This document shows, piece by piece, positions 7,345 through 14,999 of a stretch of 23,540 nucleotides of DNA (positions within the stretch are counted from its first letter, which is position 1; the number at the start of each line of letters is the position of its first letter). The notes below the pieces were generated by a model, which saw only the letters and a list, made by a program, of their open reading frames with translations, had not been told where the DNA came from and ran no database searches. The position numbers and the translations under genes were made by a program. Source of the DNA: Bacillota bacterium (GTDB taxonomy: Bacteria > Bacillota_I > Bacilli_A > RFN20 > CAG-826); assembly GCA_023422095.1 (NCBI GenBank), contig JAEZSD010000079.1:1-23540 (forward strand), written 5' to 3'.

Positions 7345-8212
7345 CGCTATTGATCTTCTTTTTTACAAAGTAAGCCTGTTTCTTCAATTCTTCAAAAGGC
7401 ATAAATTTTACATCTTCACGATTTTCAATTTTAACGATTCCGGATATGACATTAATATTTGTAATAGTGTATTCAAGCTTATTTATAAACAACTTACTGC
7501 CAAGTTCGGGATACATTTTTTTTGCTTCGGAATAAGCTTCGTCCTCATATTTTAAACAGCACAATAATTTTCCACAGTGGCCACTTAATTTAGGAATGTT
7601 GATCGCTAACATTTGGTTTTTCGCTCGGCTAATTGAAATACCATCAAATTCATTCAAAAATGTTGCACAGCAAAGTGGAAGACCACAGACTCCAATGCCG
7701 CCAACCATTTTGGCTTTATCACGGGAGCCAATTTGTCTCAACTCGATTCTCGTGTGCAGACGAGAGGCTAAGTTTTTTAACAACTCTCTGAAATCGACAC
7801 GTTCGTCCGCCAAATAAGAAAACAGAACCTTTGATTTATCAAGAGTAAATTCACAAGATATTAAGTTCATGGGGAGATTTAATTTATCAGCCTCACTCTT
7901 GCATATTTCTAAAGCGTGCGCAGCATCTCTTTTGTTAATTTCACTTAGCCTTATATCGACATCGGTAGCGGTTCTAATAACGGGTTTTAATCCGATGGAA
8001 GCCCTGTACTTGTTAATGTCAATCGGTTCAGTAGCTACAACGCCCAATTCAAGACCCTTGATGGTCTCAACAATCACTTTATCTCCCAGCGCTAATGGCA
8101 AATCTTTTGTGCCAAAAAAATAGATTCTTGGATTAGAAAAGAATTGAATGCCAACATAGTGGTCAAAAAGAGATGTTTCTTTTGTATTTTCGTTTTGAAA
8201 TTCATTATCCAT
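7331..8212 (-). CDS. ricT: PSP1-domain protein RicT (YaaT)
   Basis: RicT is a subunit of the iron-sulfur Ric/Y-complex (RicA-RicF-RicT) known in Bacillus to promote RNase Y-dependent mRNA maturation and to affect competence, sporulation and biofilm decisions. The 293-residue protein has the PSP1 core with the conserved Cys cluster GGIGVCGLPLCC (Cys176, 181, 182) and GHCGKLLCCLKYE (Cys213, 218, 219) that binds Fe-S in the family. A GTG at 8221 gives a frame three codons longer, but that G belongs to the SD AAGGAG (8226-8221); ATG 8212, 8 bases further, is the better start. The SD lies in the last codons of holB, so translation is coupled. RicA and RicF are not in this window. Confidence 0.95.
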   Translation of the reverse strand: MDNEFQNENTKETSLFDHYVGIQFFSNPRIYFFGTKDLPLALGDKVIVETIKGLELGVVATEPIDINKYRASIGLKPVIRTATDVDIRLSEINKRDAAHALEICKSEADKLNLPMNLISCEFTLDKSKVLFSYLADERVDFRELLKNLASRLHTRIELRQIGSRDKAKMVGGIGVCGLPLCCATFLNEFDGISISRAKNQMLAINIPKLSGHCGKLLCCLKYEDEAYSEAKKMYPELGSKLFINKLEYTITNINVISGIVKIENREDVKFMPFEELKKQAYFVKKKINSDDKN

Positions 8213-8217
8213 AATGT

Positions 8218-9210
8218 TCACTCCTTAATAATTTGAAATATTAAGTGATCGATTAACAACGATGTATTTACGTTTAAGTTAATAAGATTTCGACATTTCA
8301 ATATTTCTTGCAAAACATTTTCGATGTTGTGCATTTTATCTGCCAAATAAGAAAGGGCAGAATTATAGCTTTTTAAGATTGGCTCTTTCCCATGTTTAAT
8401 ACTTATCATGTCTTCAAAAGCCTGTATTAGTATATCAAGAAAAAGTCTTGTTGACTCTTTTGATTTCATTTGCGGGATGATATTTGTCTCACAAATATAA
8501 ACTGCTTCATCACCCTTATCCTTTTCAAGGACCTCTAAAAGAGATACGAAGCCACTTTTAGCATCTTGGTAGGAACTTTCATCGCTTTTGTCTTTTAGAA
8601 ATTTAACGATCAAATCGGAATCGTTATAAAAATAGGAAAGCAGTTCAGCGTCATCTTGACTGACACCTTTTTCAATTGTTTCTTTGATAATAAGTTCTCT
8701 ATCCACCAATCTTAATCTCATAACTTGGCAACGCGAAATAATAGTAGGAAGAACACCACTTTCGTTGTTAGTAGTTAAGAAAGCATAAATATTATTGCCT
8801 GGTTCTTCAAGAAATTTAAGTATGGAATTAACCGCAATGGGTGTCATGTTTTCCACTAAGTGGAGAATATAAATCATGATTCCTTTGTTTTCAAAAGCAG
8901 TCTTATCAAACTGTGTTTCTATTGAAACCACTTCTTCTTTTTTGATTGTTTGTGAAGAGCCATCATAAATAATGAAATCAGGGTAGTTGTCATCATCAAT
9001 TCTCAAGCAAGTTATACAATTGTTGCAAGCAAGTGGTGAAGGAGAATCACACATAATTGTTTTAGCGAGATATTTCGCGGTTTCGAATAACGGAGTACCT
9101 GGCTGTCCAGATAACAAATATGCATGAGAAAGAGTATCTCTCTCTAATGAATTAACAAAAGTTTGATAGATTATCGGTTGGTATTTTTTTAAGTAATCAC
9201 CTATTTGCAT
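8218..9210 (-). CDS. holB: DNA polymerase III subunit delta' (HolB)
   Basis: The delta' subunit of the clamp loader, partner of the DnaX protein encoded upstream in the same operon. At 330 residues it has family length. The AAA+ fold starts with LSHAYLLSGQPGTP; the Walker A position lacks the GKT needed for ATP binding, as expected for delta'. A zinc module is present (Cys54, 62, 65, 68; CNNCITC). The arginine-finger motif is SRC (159-161) in PTIISRCQ. The start overlaps tmk by 10 bases, with AAGG only two bases before the ATG, so coupled initiation is likely. The C-terminal collar domain is divergent but complete, ending at TGA within the SD region of ricT. Confidence 0.93.
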   Translation of the reverse strand: MQIGDYLKKYQPIIYQTFVNSLERDTLSHAYLLSGQPGTPLFETAKYLAKTIMCDSPSPLACNNCITCLRIDDDNYPDFIIYDGSSQTIKKEEVVSIETQFDKTAFENKGIMIYILHLVENMTPIAVNSILKFLEEPGNNIYAFLTTNNESGVLPTIISRCQVMRLRLVDRELIIKETIEKGVSQDDAELLSYFYNDSDLIVKFLKDKSDESSYQDAKSGFVSLLEVLEKDKGDEAVYICETNIIPQMKSKESTRLFLDILIQAFEDMISIKHGKEPILKSYNSALSYLADKMHNIENVLQEILKCRNLINLNVNTSLLIDHLIFQIIKE

Positions 9211-9821
9211 AGCCTTGTTAGTATTTTATCAAGAGTAGCATTAGCCACTTCTTCTCTTGATTTGCTGGCATCTATGATTGCGTATCTTTCTGGATATTGC
9301 TCTGCTAATTTCAAAAACGTAGCGCGAACTTTTTTGTGAAATTCCAATTTTTCTAGATCTAAACGATTTACTTCTCTCTGATTGTTGCTACTTATGCGAG
9401 ACAATCCGATGACCGGATCAATATCAAAAAGCAACGTTAAGTCAGGCCACGTATTTTCGGTAGCAAATAAATTGATTTTTAATACTTCTTCGATACCAAG
9501 TTCACGTGCGCCACCTTGATAAGCTAAAGAGGAATCTAAATAGCGATCACATATGACAATTTTTCCCGCTTTTAAAGCTGGCCAAATTTTTTCAACAAGA
9601 TGTTGCCTACGGCTGGCAGCATATAAAAGAGCTTCGGTTCGCGAATCCATGGCAGTATTGGCTTTATCAAGAATTACGCTCCTTATTTGTTCGCTGATAA
9701 TGGTGCCACCAGGCTCGCGGGTTCGAACAATTTCGTAACCCATTTCAACTAATTTGTTAACCGCAAACTCAACAGCAGTAGTTTTTCCTGAACCTTCAGG
9801 TCCTTCAAGTGTAATAAACAT
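9201..9821 (-). CDS. tmk: thymidylate kinase
   Basis: Phosphorylates dTMP to dTDP, an essential step of dTTP synthesis. At 206 residues it has normal length. The P-loop is EGPEGSGKTT (6-15); the TREPGGT segment (34-40) and DRYLDSSLAYQGG (92-104, the DR(Y/H) motif and base-contact region) are diagnostic, followed by the LID region rich in Arg and Asn (about 145-155). A G-rich SD (GGGGGGA) lies just before the ATG. It sits 9 bases after recR and overlaps holB, the position tmk holds in Bacillus relative to recR and holB, with intervening genes lost. Confidence 0.97.
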   Translation of the reverse strand: MFITLEGPEGSGKTTAVEFAVNKLVEMGYEIVRTREPGGTIISEQIRSVILDKANTAMDSRTEALLYAASRRQHLVEKIWPALKAGKIVICDRYLDSSLAYQGGARELGIEEVLKINLFATENTWPDLTLLFDIDPVIGLSRISSNNQREVNRLDLEKLEFHKKVRATFLKLAEQYPERYAIIDASKSREEVANATLDKILTRLCK

Positions 9822-9830
9822 AAATCCCCC

Positions 9831-10427
9831 CTATATTTTCGTACGACCCTCGAGAGCTTTTGATAATGTGAGTGAATCAGCATAATCGAGATTACCTCCC
9901 ATTGGCAAACCATAAGCTAAACGAGTAACTCGGATATTCATTGGTTCGATAACCCTTGCTAAATACAAAGCAGTTGTCTCCCCATCAATGGTTGGGTTTG
10001 TCGCGATAACAACCTCGTTTATTTTTCCCTCTTTTAGTCGACTAATTAGTTGAGGGATTGACAAATCATCAATATTTTTCCCCTTGGAAACAGAAATTGT
10101 TCCACCAAGAATGTGGTAAAGACCATGAAAACTGCCTGCTTTTTCGAAAGCGACCAAATCTTTAGGATAAGAAACTACCATCAATAATGTTTTGTCTCTT
10201 GATGTGTCACCACAGATATCACAAATAGTTGATTCAGTAAGATTTCCACATAGTGGACAAATATGAATTGAAGATTTAAGGCTTTTAACGGCGTCTGAAA
10301 ACTCATTCAAATCATCCTCCTCCATTTCAAGCATGGCATAGGCCATTCTTTCCGCGGATTTTTTACCTACACTTGGTAGTTTAGCCAGTGAATCTTCGAC
10401 TCTTTCTAAAGCTTTTAATTTTTCCAT
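9831..10427 (-). CDS. recR: recombination mediator RecR
   Basis: RecR works with RecO (and RecF) to load RecA on SSB-coated single-stranded DNA in gap repair. At 198 residues it matches the family exactly. An N-terminal helix-hairpin-helix (about 8-35, KLPSVGKKSAERMA) is followed by a Cys4 zinc site (Cys57, 60, 69, 72; CPLC and CDIC), a Toprim domain starting at LLMVVSYPKDLVAFEKAG (about 81-98), and the late motif YGLPMGGNLDYADSLTLSKAL. NPTIDGETTALYLAR replaces the more usual NPNxEGExTAxYI, a mild substitution. The ATG follows the ybaB stop directly (TAGATG), with GGGAG just upstream inside ybaB. Confidence 0.97.
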   Translation of the reverse strand: MEKLKALERVEDSLAKLPSVGKKSAERMAYAMLEMEEDDLNEFSDAVKSLKSSIHICPLCGNLTESTICDICGDTSRDKTLLMVVSYPKDLVAFEKAGSFHGLYHILGGTISVSKGKNIDDLSIPQLISRLKEGKINEVVIATNPTIDGETTALYLARVIEPMNIRVTRLAYGLPMGGNLDYADSLTLSKALEGRTKI

Positions 10428-10730
10428 CTATACTCCCAAACCAGTTCTTCTTCCTGTAATCTTTTCGTTGATGTCTCCACGAGCCGTCTCAATCATTTGA
10501 ATAATCTCATTAATTGTTAAAACAATTAGATCTTCAATCATTTCTTTATTGTCGGTATTTATAAAATCTTCTTTTATTTGAATGGATTTAACTTCATGAG
10601 ATCCGAGCAACGTGATAGTAATTGCCCCACCTTTGGTCAAGGTAAATTCCTTTGTTTCAAGTTCAGCCATGGCTTTATTGAGTTCTCTTTGCAGCTTTTG
10701 TGCTTGCATCATCATTTGTTGCATGTTCAT
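10428..10730 (-). CDS. ybaB: YbaB/EbfC family nucleoid-associated protein
   Basis: A small DNA-binding protein of the YbaB/EbfC family, which forms dimers of tweezer shape and binds the nucleoid. The product has 100 residues with an N-terminal Met/Gln-rich helix (MNMQQMMMQAQKLQRELNKAM), a beta-sheet core and a C-terminal helix ending in TGRRTGLGV. A frame eight codons longer begins at 10754, but it contains the SD AAAGGAG (10746-10740), which is spaced 9 bases from ATG 10730; that is the start chosen. The SD is formed by the last codons of dnaX, so translation follows dnaX. The dnaX-ybaB-recR order is one of the most conserved in bacteria. Confidence 0.95.
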   Translation of the reverse strand: MNMQQMMMQAQKLQRELNKAMAELETKEFTLTKGGAITITLLGSHEVKSIQIKEDFINTDNKEMIEDLIVLTINEIIQMIETARGDINEKITGRRTGLGV

Positions 10731-10734
10731 AGTT

Positions 10735-12447
10735 TTATTCTCCTTTAAATTCAAGACTTGTTTCGTTTACTTTAGGAAGCTTGTTAACTTGTACCAAATC
10801 CATATACATTTTTTGAAGTCGAATCGATTCTCGACGTGAAACAGCATATACAAACATTTGTCTTCCAAAGATATTAAAGATAACATTCTGTATGTCTTTT
10901 TGATTAACTTGTGTGTTAACTTTTGTTACTGCCTTATCAAGAGGGTATTCCAAAACTAAAATTTTGTTTCCTGCGACTAGAGGGTGGCCATCTATAAGAA
11001 GCATTGATGCCTTGTCCAATATCGGGTGACCATTCAATTGTTTTATCTTCTTCCAGTTGTCTAACAAAGAGGTTTTGATCTCTTTTTTGCTTGTCGCCAT
11101 TACTTTAATCATCATATTATCGTCAATTGCGTAGCTTTCATCATGCTCAGTGTTCTTCAAAATGAGAAGGCCTTCATTTAATACAACAGACGAGAATGTA
11201 AAGGGCGGTTCTTCAATAATTTCTGGTTTTTTCACTTCGGCTTCTGCTTTCACCATTACCTTCTCTTTGATGGTATTTTGAGCCATTTCTACGGCTTTTT
11301 CACTCGCTATTTCCTTTTTTACTTCCGGAATATCGGCTTCTTCTAGTTGAGCAATAGTGTCCCTTTTTTCAAATTTTAGTGAGGCCAATTTTAACAACAT
11401 TACTTCGAAAATTGGGGTAATAGAAGTAACATTTTTATAATCTTTTAGAGCATTCATTAATATATCAATCATTCCTATGGTCTCTTTTTCGTCAAAAAGA
11501 TTGGAAAGAGCTAGCATTTCTTTCTTTTTGAGTTGCTCCACAAAGTCAAAACGATTTGTCGCCCTATAAATTAATAGGTCTTTTAAAAGAACCAATAAAT
11601 CATCAGTTAATCTCTTAATATCAGTGCCTCGTGAAACGTAAGATTTCAATCTATCCAGTACATCAGTAAAGTCGCCTTTGCCGATTGAGGTTAACAGTTC
11701 AACTTTTTCGGCTGTTGATTCAAGGGCAAATATGTCTAAAACATCGTCTTCAACCAAACGATTACCCGAATATGCTAAAACTTGATCGAGAATTGAGAGA
11801 GCATCTCTCATTCCTCCTTCAGATAAAGTAATTATCAAATTAATAGCACTTTCGTTGTATACGACATTTTCTTTTTCGAGAATATCTTTCAATCTATTTC
11901 GTATATCATCATCACTTACTTTTGAAAAATCGTATCTTTGGCAACGAGATAAAATGGTTGGTAAAATTTTATGAGGTTCGGTTGTAGCAAGAATGAATAT
12001 GACATGCTCAGGTGGCTCTTCCAATGTTTTTAACAAAGCATTAAATGCCCCAGTAGTCATCATATGGACTTCATCAATAATATAGACTTTATATTTACCT
12101 AAAATAGTGCTGTATTTAACTTTATCAATTAAATCACGGACTTCATCCACGCCATTATTACTCGCAGCGTCTATTTCCAAAACATCAGGATGTGTTCCTT
12201 CGTTTATTGCGAGGCAATTTTTGCACTCGTTGCATTGCTTTCCAAGACCTTCGTCACAATTGAGAGCTTTCGCAAGAAGTTTTGCCATCGTAGTCTTTCC
12301 TGTACCGCGAGGTCCAGCGAAAAGATATGCATGAGCAATTTTTCCTGTCGCAAGAGCGTTCTTAATTGTTTTAACAATATGTTGCTGACCAGCAACTTCA
12401 TCAAATGTATTTGGTCGATATTTTCTGTAAAGTGCTTTATAAGCCAT
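10735..12447 (-). CDS. dnaX: DNA polymerase III subunits gamma/tau
   Basis: The clamp-loader ATPase; full-length tau also couples the replicative polymerases to the helicase. The full frame has 570 residues. The AAA+ module contains GPRGTGKTT (Walker A, 45-53), a zinc module (Cys64, 72, 75, 78), IIDEVHMM (Walker B, 123-130) and the arginine finger SRC (167-169). Domain III ends near 365, followed by an acidic and Lys-rich linker (about 366-420) and a divergent tau C-terminus to 570. In the linker, GTA AAA AAG forms a -1 frameshift heptamer (see separate feature), which would yield a 382-residue gamma form. The start is ATG 12447 with GGTGA upstream. It is the first gene of the seven-gene operon dnaX-ybaB-recR-tmk-holB-ricT-rsmI. 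Confidence 0.97.
   Translation of the reverse strand: MAYKALYRKYRPNTFDEVAGQQHIVKTIKNALATGKIAHAYLFAGPRGTGKTTMAKLLAKALNCDEGLGKQCNECKNCLAINEGTHPDVLEIDAASNNGVDEVRDLIDKVKYSTILGKYKVYIIDEVHMMTTGAFNALLKTLEEPPEHVIFILATTEPHKILPTILSRCQRYDFSKVSDDDIRNRLKDILEKENVVYNESAINLIITLSEGGMRDALSILDQVLAYSGNRLVEDDVLDIFALESTAEKVELLTSIGKGDFTDVLDRLKSYVSRGTDIKRLTDDLLVLLKDLLIYRATNRFDFVEQLKKKEMLALSNLFDEKETIGMIDILMNALKDYKNVTSITPIFEVMLLKLASLKFEKRDTIAQLEEADIPEVKKEIASEKAVEMAQNTIKEKVMVKAEAEVKKPEIIEEPPFTFSSVVLNEGLLILKNTEHDESYAIDDNMMIKVMATSKKEIKTSLLDNWKKIKQLNGHPILDKASMLLIDGHPLVAGNKILVLEYPLDKAVTKVNTQVNQKDIQNVIFNIFGRQMFVYAVSRRESIRLQKMYMDLVQVNKLPKVNETSLEFKGE
11300..11320 (-). promoter_or_regulatory. candidate programmed -1 ribosomal frameshift site in dnaX
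   Basis: The heptamer A-AAA-AAG (11320-11314) is in the exact frame used by E. coli dnaX (codons 377-378 are AAA AAG, after GTA). A -1 slip continues with GGA AAT AGC GAG and reaches TGA at 11302-11300, giving a 382-residue product that ends just after the AAA+ and collar domains. Stimulators are weak: no clear SD-like element about 10 bases upstream, and only a 4-bp stem (AGCC 11296-11293 with GGCT 11284-11281) downstream. Confidence 0.45.
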
Positions 12448-12465
12448 AATTATTCACCATAACAA

Positions 12466-12471
12466 ATTATA
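12466..12471 (-). promoter_or_regulatory. -10 box of the dnaX operon
   Basis: On the minus strand a perfect TATAAT (12471-12466) lies about 18 bases before the dnaX ATG, placing the start near 12459 and giving a short leader with GGTGA as SD. A matching -35 is not clear. It is divergent from the prfA promoter. Confidence 0.5.
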
Positions 12472-12497
12472 CACAAAAAGGAATGGTGATAAAAGCC

Positions 12498-12513
12498 TTA
12501 ATATTAATATTAA
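12498..12513. repeat. 16-bp perfect AT palindrome between the dnaX and prfA promoters
   Basis: TTAATATTAATATTAA is self-complementary over all 16 bases and sits between the outward-facing dnaX and prfA promoters. In an AT-rich spacer this may be chance; its position fits an operator or a bendable upstream element. Confidence 0.35.
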
Positions 12514-12549
12514 ATAAACCAATTGAGCCTTTTTCTTTATTTGACTATA

Positions 12550-12558
12550 TGATAGAAT
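12550..12558 (+). promoter_or_regulatory. extended -10 promoter of prfA
   Basis: TGA-TAGAAT forms an extended -10 (TG at 12550-12551, hexamer 12553-12558, 5 of 6). The start is expected near 12565, about 20 bases before the ATG at 12585. The -35 region is only T-rich, which extended -10 promoters tolerate. Confidence 0.45.
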
Positions 12559-12584
12559 ACATATCGCCTAAAGTGAGGATTTTT

Positions 12585-13658
12585 ATGGAAAAAAGCATGT
12601 ATCAACGCCTCGAGTCTGCTGAAAGGCGGCTCAAAGAAATTGATGAGGAATTAATGGATGAAAAAGTGGTTCGTGACATCATTCATTTTCGTGAGATTTC
12701 TAAAGAAAGAGCAACGCTAGATCCTCAAGTTACCGCCTTTTTGCAATACAAAAAAATCTTAAGCGACATCGGTGATGCCAATGAAATGGTTCACGATTCA
12801 GATATTGATATTTCTACAATGGGAAAAGAAGAAGTAAAACGTCTAGAAATAGCTCTTTCGGATATTGAGGAGCAATTGAAAGAATTGTTACTTCCAAAAG
12901 ATCCTAACGATGAGAAAAACATAATTGTTGAAATTAGAGGTGCTGTCGGAGGAGATGAAGCTAATATTTTTGCTGGCGATCTTTTTAGAATGTACACCAG
13001 ATATGCTGAAACGCAAAATTGGAAAATTAGAATGCTTGATGAAAGCCCTTCTGAAGCAGGTGGATTCTCGATAGTCTCTTTTAAAATCAGTGGGAAAAAT
13101 GTTTATTCAAAGATGAAGTTCGAAAGTGGAGCGCATCGTGTTCAACGTGTTCCAAAGACAGAAGCTGGAGGAAGAATTCATACCTCGACAGCCACCGTAC
13201 TCGTGATGCCTGAAGCCGAAGAAATTGATGTTCAAATTAATACAAATGATTTACAAGTTGATACTTATCATAGCCAAGGTGCGGGTGGACAAAACGTCAA
13301 CAAAACTGAATCCGCAGTTAGGATTACTCACCTTCCTACTGGTATCGTAGTGGCCTGCCAAACGGAAAAATCACAGATACAAAACCGTGAAATTGCTATG
13401 CAAATGTTACGGACAAAAATGTACGCCGCCGCTCTTGCTGAACAACAAGAAAAAATTGGAAGCGAAAGAAAACTTAAAGTAGGTACTGGCGAACGTTCAG
13501 AAAAAATTAGAACATATAACTACCCACAAAATCGTGTTACCGATCATCGTATTGGTTTTACTATTCAAAAATTAGACCGAGTTATGGAAGGTGACATTGA
13601 GGAAGTAATTGAAGCCTTAATCCATTTTGATCAATCAAGCAAATTGGCGAGTGAATAA
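12585..13658 (+). CDS. prfA: peptide chain release factor 1
   Basis: RF1 reads UAA and UAG and triggers hydrolysis of peptidyl-tRNA. At 357 residues it matches the family (about 356-360). The codon-recognition tripeptide is PKT (190-192; P-x-T of RF1, in RVPKTEAGGRIHTSTATV) and the catalytic GGQ is at 234-236 in QGAGGQNVNKTESAVRITH. The frame is open back to 12483, but the upstream 34 codons are not RF1-like. ATG 12585 has GAGG 6 bases ahead and starts with the typical MEKSMYQRLESAERRLKEI helix. One base separates its stop from prmC, whose product methylates this GGQ. Confidence 0.97.
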   Translation: MEKSMYQRLESAERRLKEIDEELMDEKVVRDIIHFREISKERATLDPQVTAFLQYKKILSDIGDANEMVHDSDIDISTMGKEEVKRLEIALSDIEEQLKELLLPKDPNDEKNIIVEIRGAVGGDEANIFAGDLFRMYTRYAETQNWKIRMLDESPSEAGGFSIVSFKISGKNVYSKMKFESGAHRVQRVPKTEAGGRIHTSTATVLVMPEAEEIDVQINTNDLQVDTYHSQGAGGQNVNKTESAVRITHLPTGIVVACQTEKSQIQNREIAMQMLRTKMYAAALAEQQEKIGSERKLKVGTGERSEKIRTYNYPQNRVTDHRIGFTIQKLDRVMEGDIEEVIEALIHFDQSSKLASE

Positions 13659-13659
13659 T

Positions 13660-14514
13660 ATGCCAACCAATCGTGAAGTTTATTTTAATTTATTAAAATC
13701 TAACAATAAATATCTCACTCGTTTAGTTATCAAAAGTCTTCTAAACGACGCTAATGGATTTATAGATGAAATTTCCTTATACAAATCTTTTGATTTACCT
13801 TGTGAAAACTATGATGATCTTGCTAAAAAAATAGAGCGAGTAAAAAAGGGGGAACCTTTTCAATATGTTTTGGGCTATGCAAATTTTATTGATCAATATT
13901 TTGAAGTTAATCCCCATGTTCTCATACCAAGGCAAGAAACCGAAGAGCTTGTCATAAGCGCCAAGTTATTAATTGAAAAAGTTTTTTCTAACACTACAAA
14001 TTTTTCTATTGCTGATATATGTACCGGCTCAGGCTGTATTGCGATTACATTAAAAAAATATTTCCCCTTGGCCAATGTTTACGGAACTGATATCGATAAT
14101 GAATGCCTTAAAGTCGCTAAAAGCAATGCAAAAAGTGGCGAGGTTACTTTTCTTAGAGGAAATTTGTTGGATCCCCTAATTCAAGAAGGTATTAAAGTAG
14201 ATGTGATTATATCAAACCCGCCTTATATCCAAAATCGCGAAGAAATAGATGAACAGGTTTGGAAATATGAGCCACACCTTGCTTTGTTGGCCAAACCATC
14301 AACATTTTTTTATGAAGAGATAATCAAAAAAGCTGATCATGTTCTTAACGAAAACGGACTGTTATTATTTGAAATCGGAGAAGATATGGAAAAGCCTTTA
14401 GCAGAGATGGTGGATAAATATTATCCAAACGCAAAAGTCATATTTTCAAAAGATATGCATAACAAAATGCGTTTTCTTTATATAATAAAAAGAGGAGGCA
14501 AAAATTATGCTTAA
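13660..14514 (+). CDS. prmC: release factor glutamine methyltransferase PrmC (HemK)
   Basis: Methylates the Gln of the GGQ motif in RF1 and RF2, both encoded in this window. The 284-residue protein has an N-terminal helical domain with GEPFQYVLGYANF (about 64-76) and PRQETEEL (90-97, family signature PRPeTEeL). The Rossmann methyltransferase core has motif I DICTGSGCIAITL (119-131) and the Gln-binding NPPY (186-189, SNPPYIQNREEID). An in-frame ATG at 13627 lies within prfA; ATG 13660, one base after the prfA TAA, gives the family-typical start. Translation is coupled to prfA. Its end overlaps rpiB by 8 bases. Confidence 0.96.
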   Translation: MPTNREVYFNLLKSNNKYLTRLVIKSLLNDANGFIDEISLYKSFDLPCENYDDLAKKIERVKKGEPFQYVLGYANFIDQYFEVNPHVLIPRQETEELVISAKLLIEKVFSNTTNFSIADICTGSGCIAITLKKYFPLANVYGTDIDNECLKVAKSNAKSGEVTFLRGNLLDPLIQEGIKVDVIISNPPYIQNREEIDEQVWKYEPHLALLAKPSTFFYEEIIKKADHVLNENGLLLFEIGEDMEKPLAEMVDKYYPNAKVIFSKDMHNKMRFLYIIKRGGKNYA

Positions 14515-14947
14515 AATTTCTATCGGTTCAGATCATGGTGGACTGGAATATAAAAACGAAATCATTAATCATCTTAAAGAACAAGGACATGAAGTAACTG
14601 ATGTAGGAACCTATACCAAAGAGTCATGCCACTACCCTCATTATGCAGAAGCCGCTGCTCATCTCGTCGCTGCGCGAGTTTGTGAATATGGAATCGTCAT
14701 TTGCACAACAGGAGAGGGTGTCGCAATCACAGCTAACAAAGTAAAAGGCATTCGCTGCGGAATTGGTTATAGTGATGAAGCCACCCGTCTTATGAGACAA
14801 CATAACGATTGTAATATGATTGCCTTCGGACAAAAATATATGGAACTGTCTGATGTTATTAGAAGGGTTGATATTTTCTTAAGTACCCCTTTCGAAGGTG
14901 GAAGACACGCCACTCGAGTCGAAATGATTAAAGAAATCGAAGATTAG
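14507..14947 (+). CDS. rpiB: ribose-5-phosphate isomerase B (RpiB/LacA/LacB family)
   Basis: Interconverts ribose 5-phosphate and ribulose 5-phosphate in the non-oxidative pentose phosphate pathway. The 146-residue protein has SDHGG (8-12), the catalytic-base Cys66 in ICTTGEG, and ANKVKGIRC (76-84). Two segments differ from the E. coli-type sequence: 'CTTGEGVAI' where many have 'CGTGIGMSI', and HYPHYA (42-47) where DYPDFA/DYPDYA is common, so relatives acting on other sugar phosphates are not excluded. A strong AGAGGAGG precedes the ATG. In Bacillus rpiB also lies downstream of prfA-prmC, but with several genes between. It is followed at once by a terminator. Confidence 0.9.
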   Translation: MLKISIGSDHGGLEYKNEIINHLKEQGHEVTDVGTYTKESCHYPHYAEAAAHLVAARVCEYGIVICTTGEGVAITANKVKGIRCGIGYSDEATRLMRQHNDCNMIAFGQKYMELSDVIRRVDIFLSTPFEGGRHATRVEMIKEIED

Positions 14948-14964
14948 TTAAAATTTTTATCAAC

Positions 14965-14999
14965 AAAAGCACTCTTAATAAATATGGGTGCTTTTTCTT
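14965..14999 (+). terminator. rho-independent terminator or attenuator between rpiB and comFA
   Basis: AAAAGCACTC (14965-14974) pairs with GGGTGCTTTT (14986-14995) over 10 bp including one T-G, with an 11-base AT loop, followed by TCTTT. It lies 18 bases past the rpiB stop. The only plausible comFA ATG (14984-14986) is in the loop/closing pair and the 3' arm encodes comFA codons 1-4, so the element ends the prfA-prmC-rpiB unit and may also attenuate comFA. Confidence 0.75.

Noticed and set aside
11040..11270. Divergent tau C-terminus of dnaX as evidence of a degraded gene
   Set aside because: The frame is intact through to the stop and overlaps correctly with the ybaB SD; this region is poorly conserved throughout Bacillota.
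12483..12584. 34-codon N-terminal extension of RF1
   Set aside because: The extension covers the promoter region and is not RF1-like; ATG 12585 has a proper SD and gives the family length.
14945..14986. RpiB and ComFA lie in the same frame, separated by only one TAG codon, suggesting a fusion by read-through
   Set aside because: RpiB is complete at 146 residues, the spacer contains a terminator, and there is no stop-codon context suggesting read-through. Adjacent frames coincide one time in three by chance.
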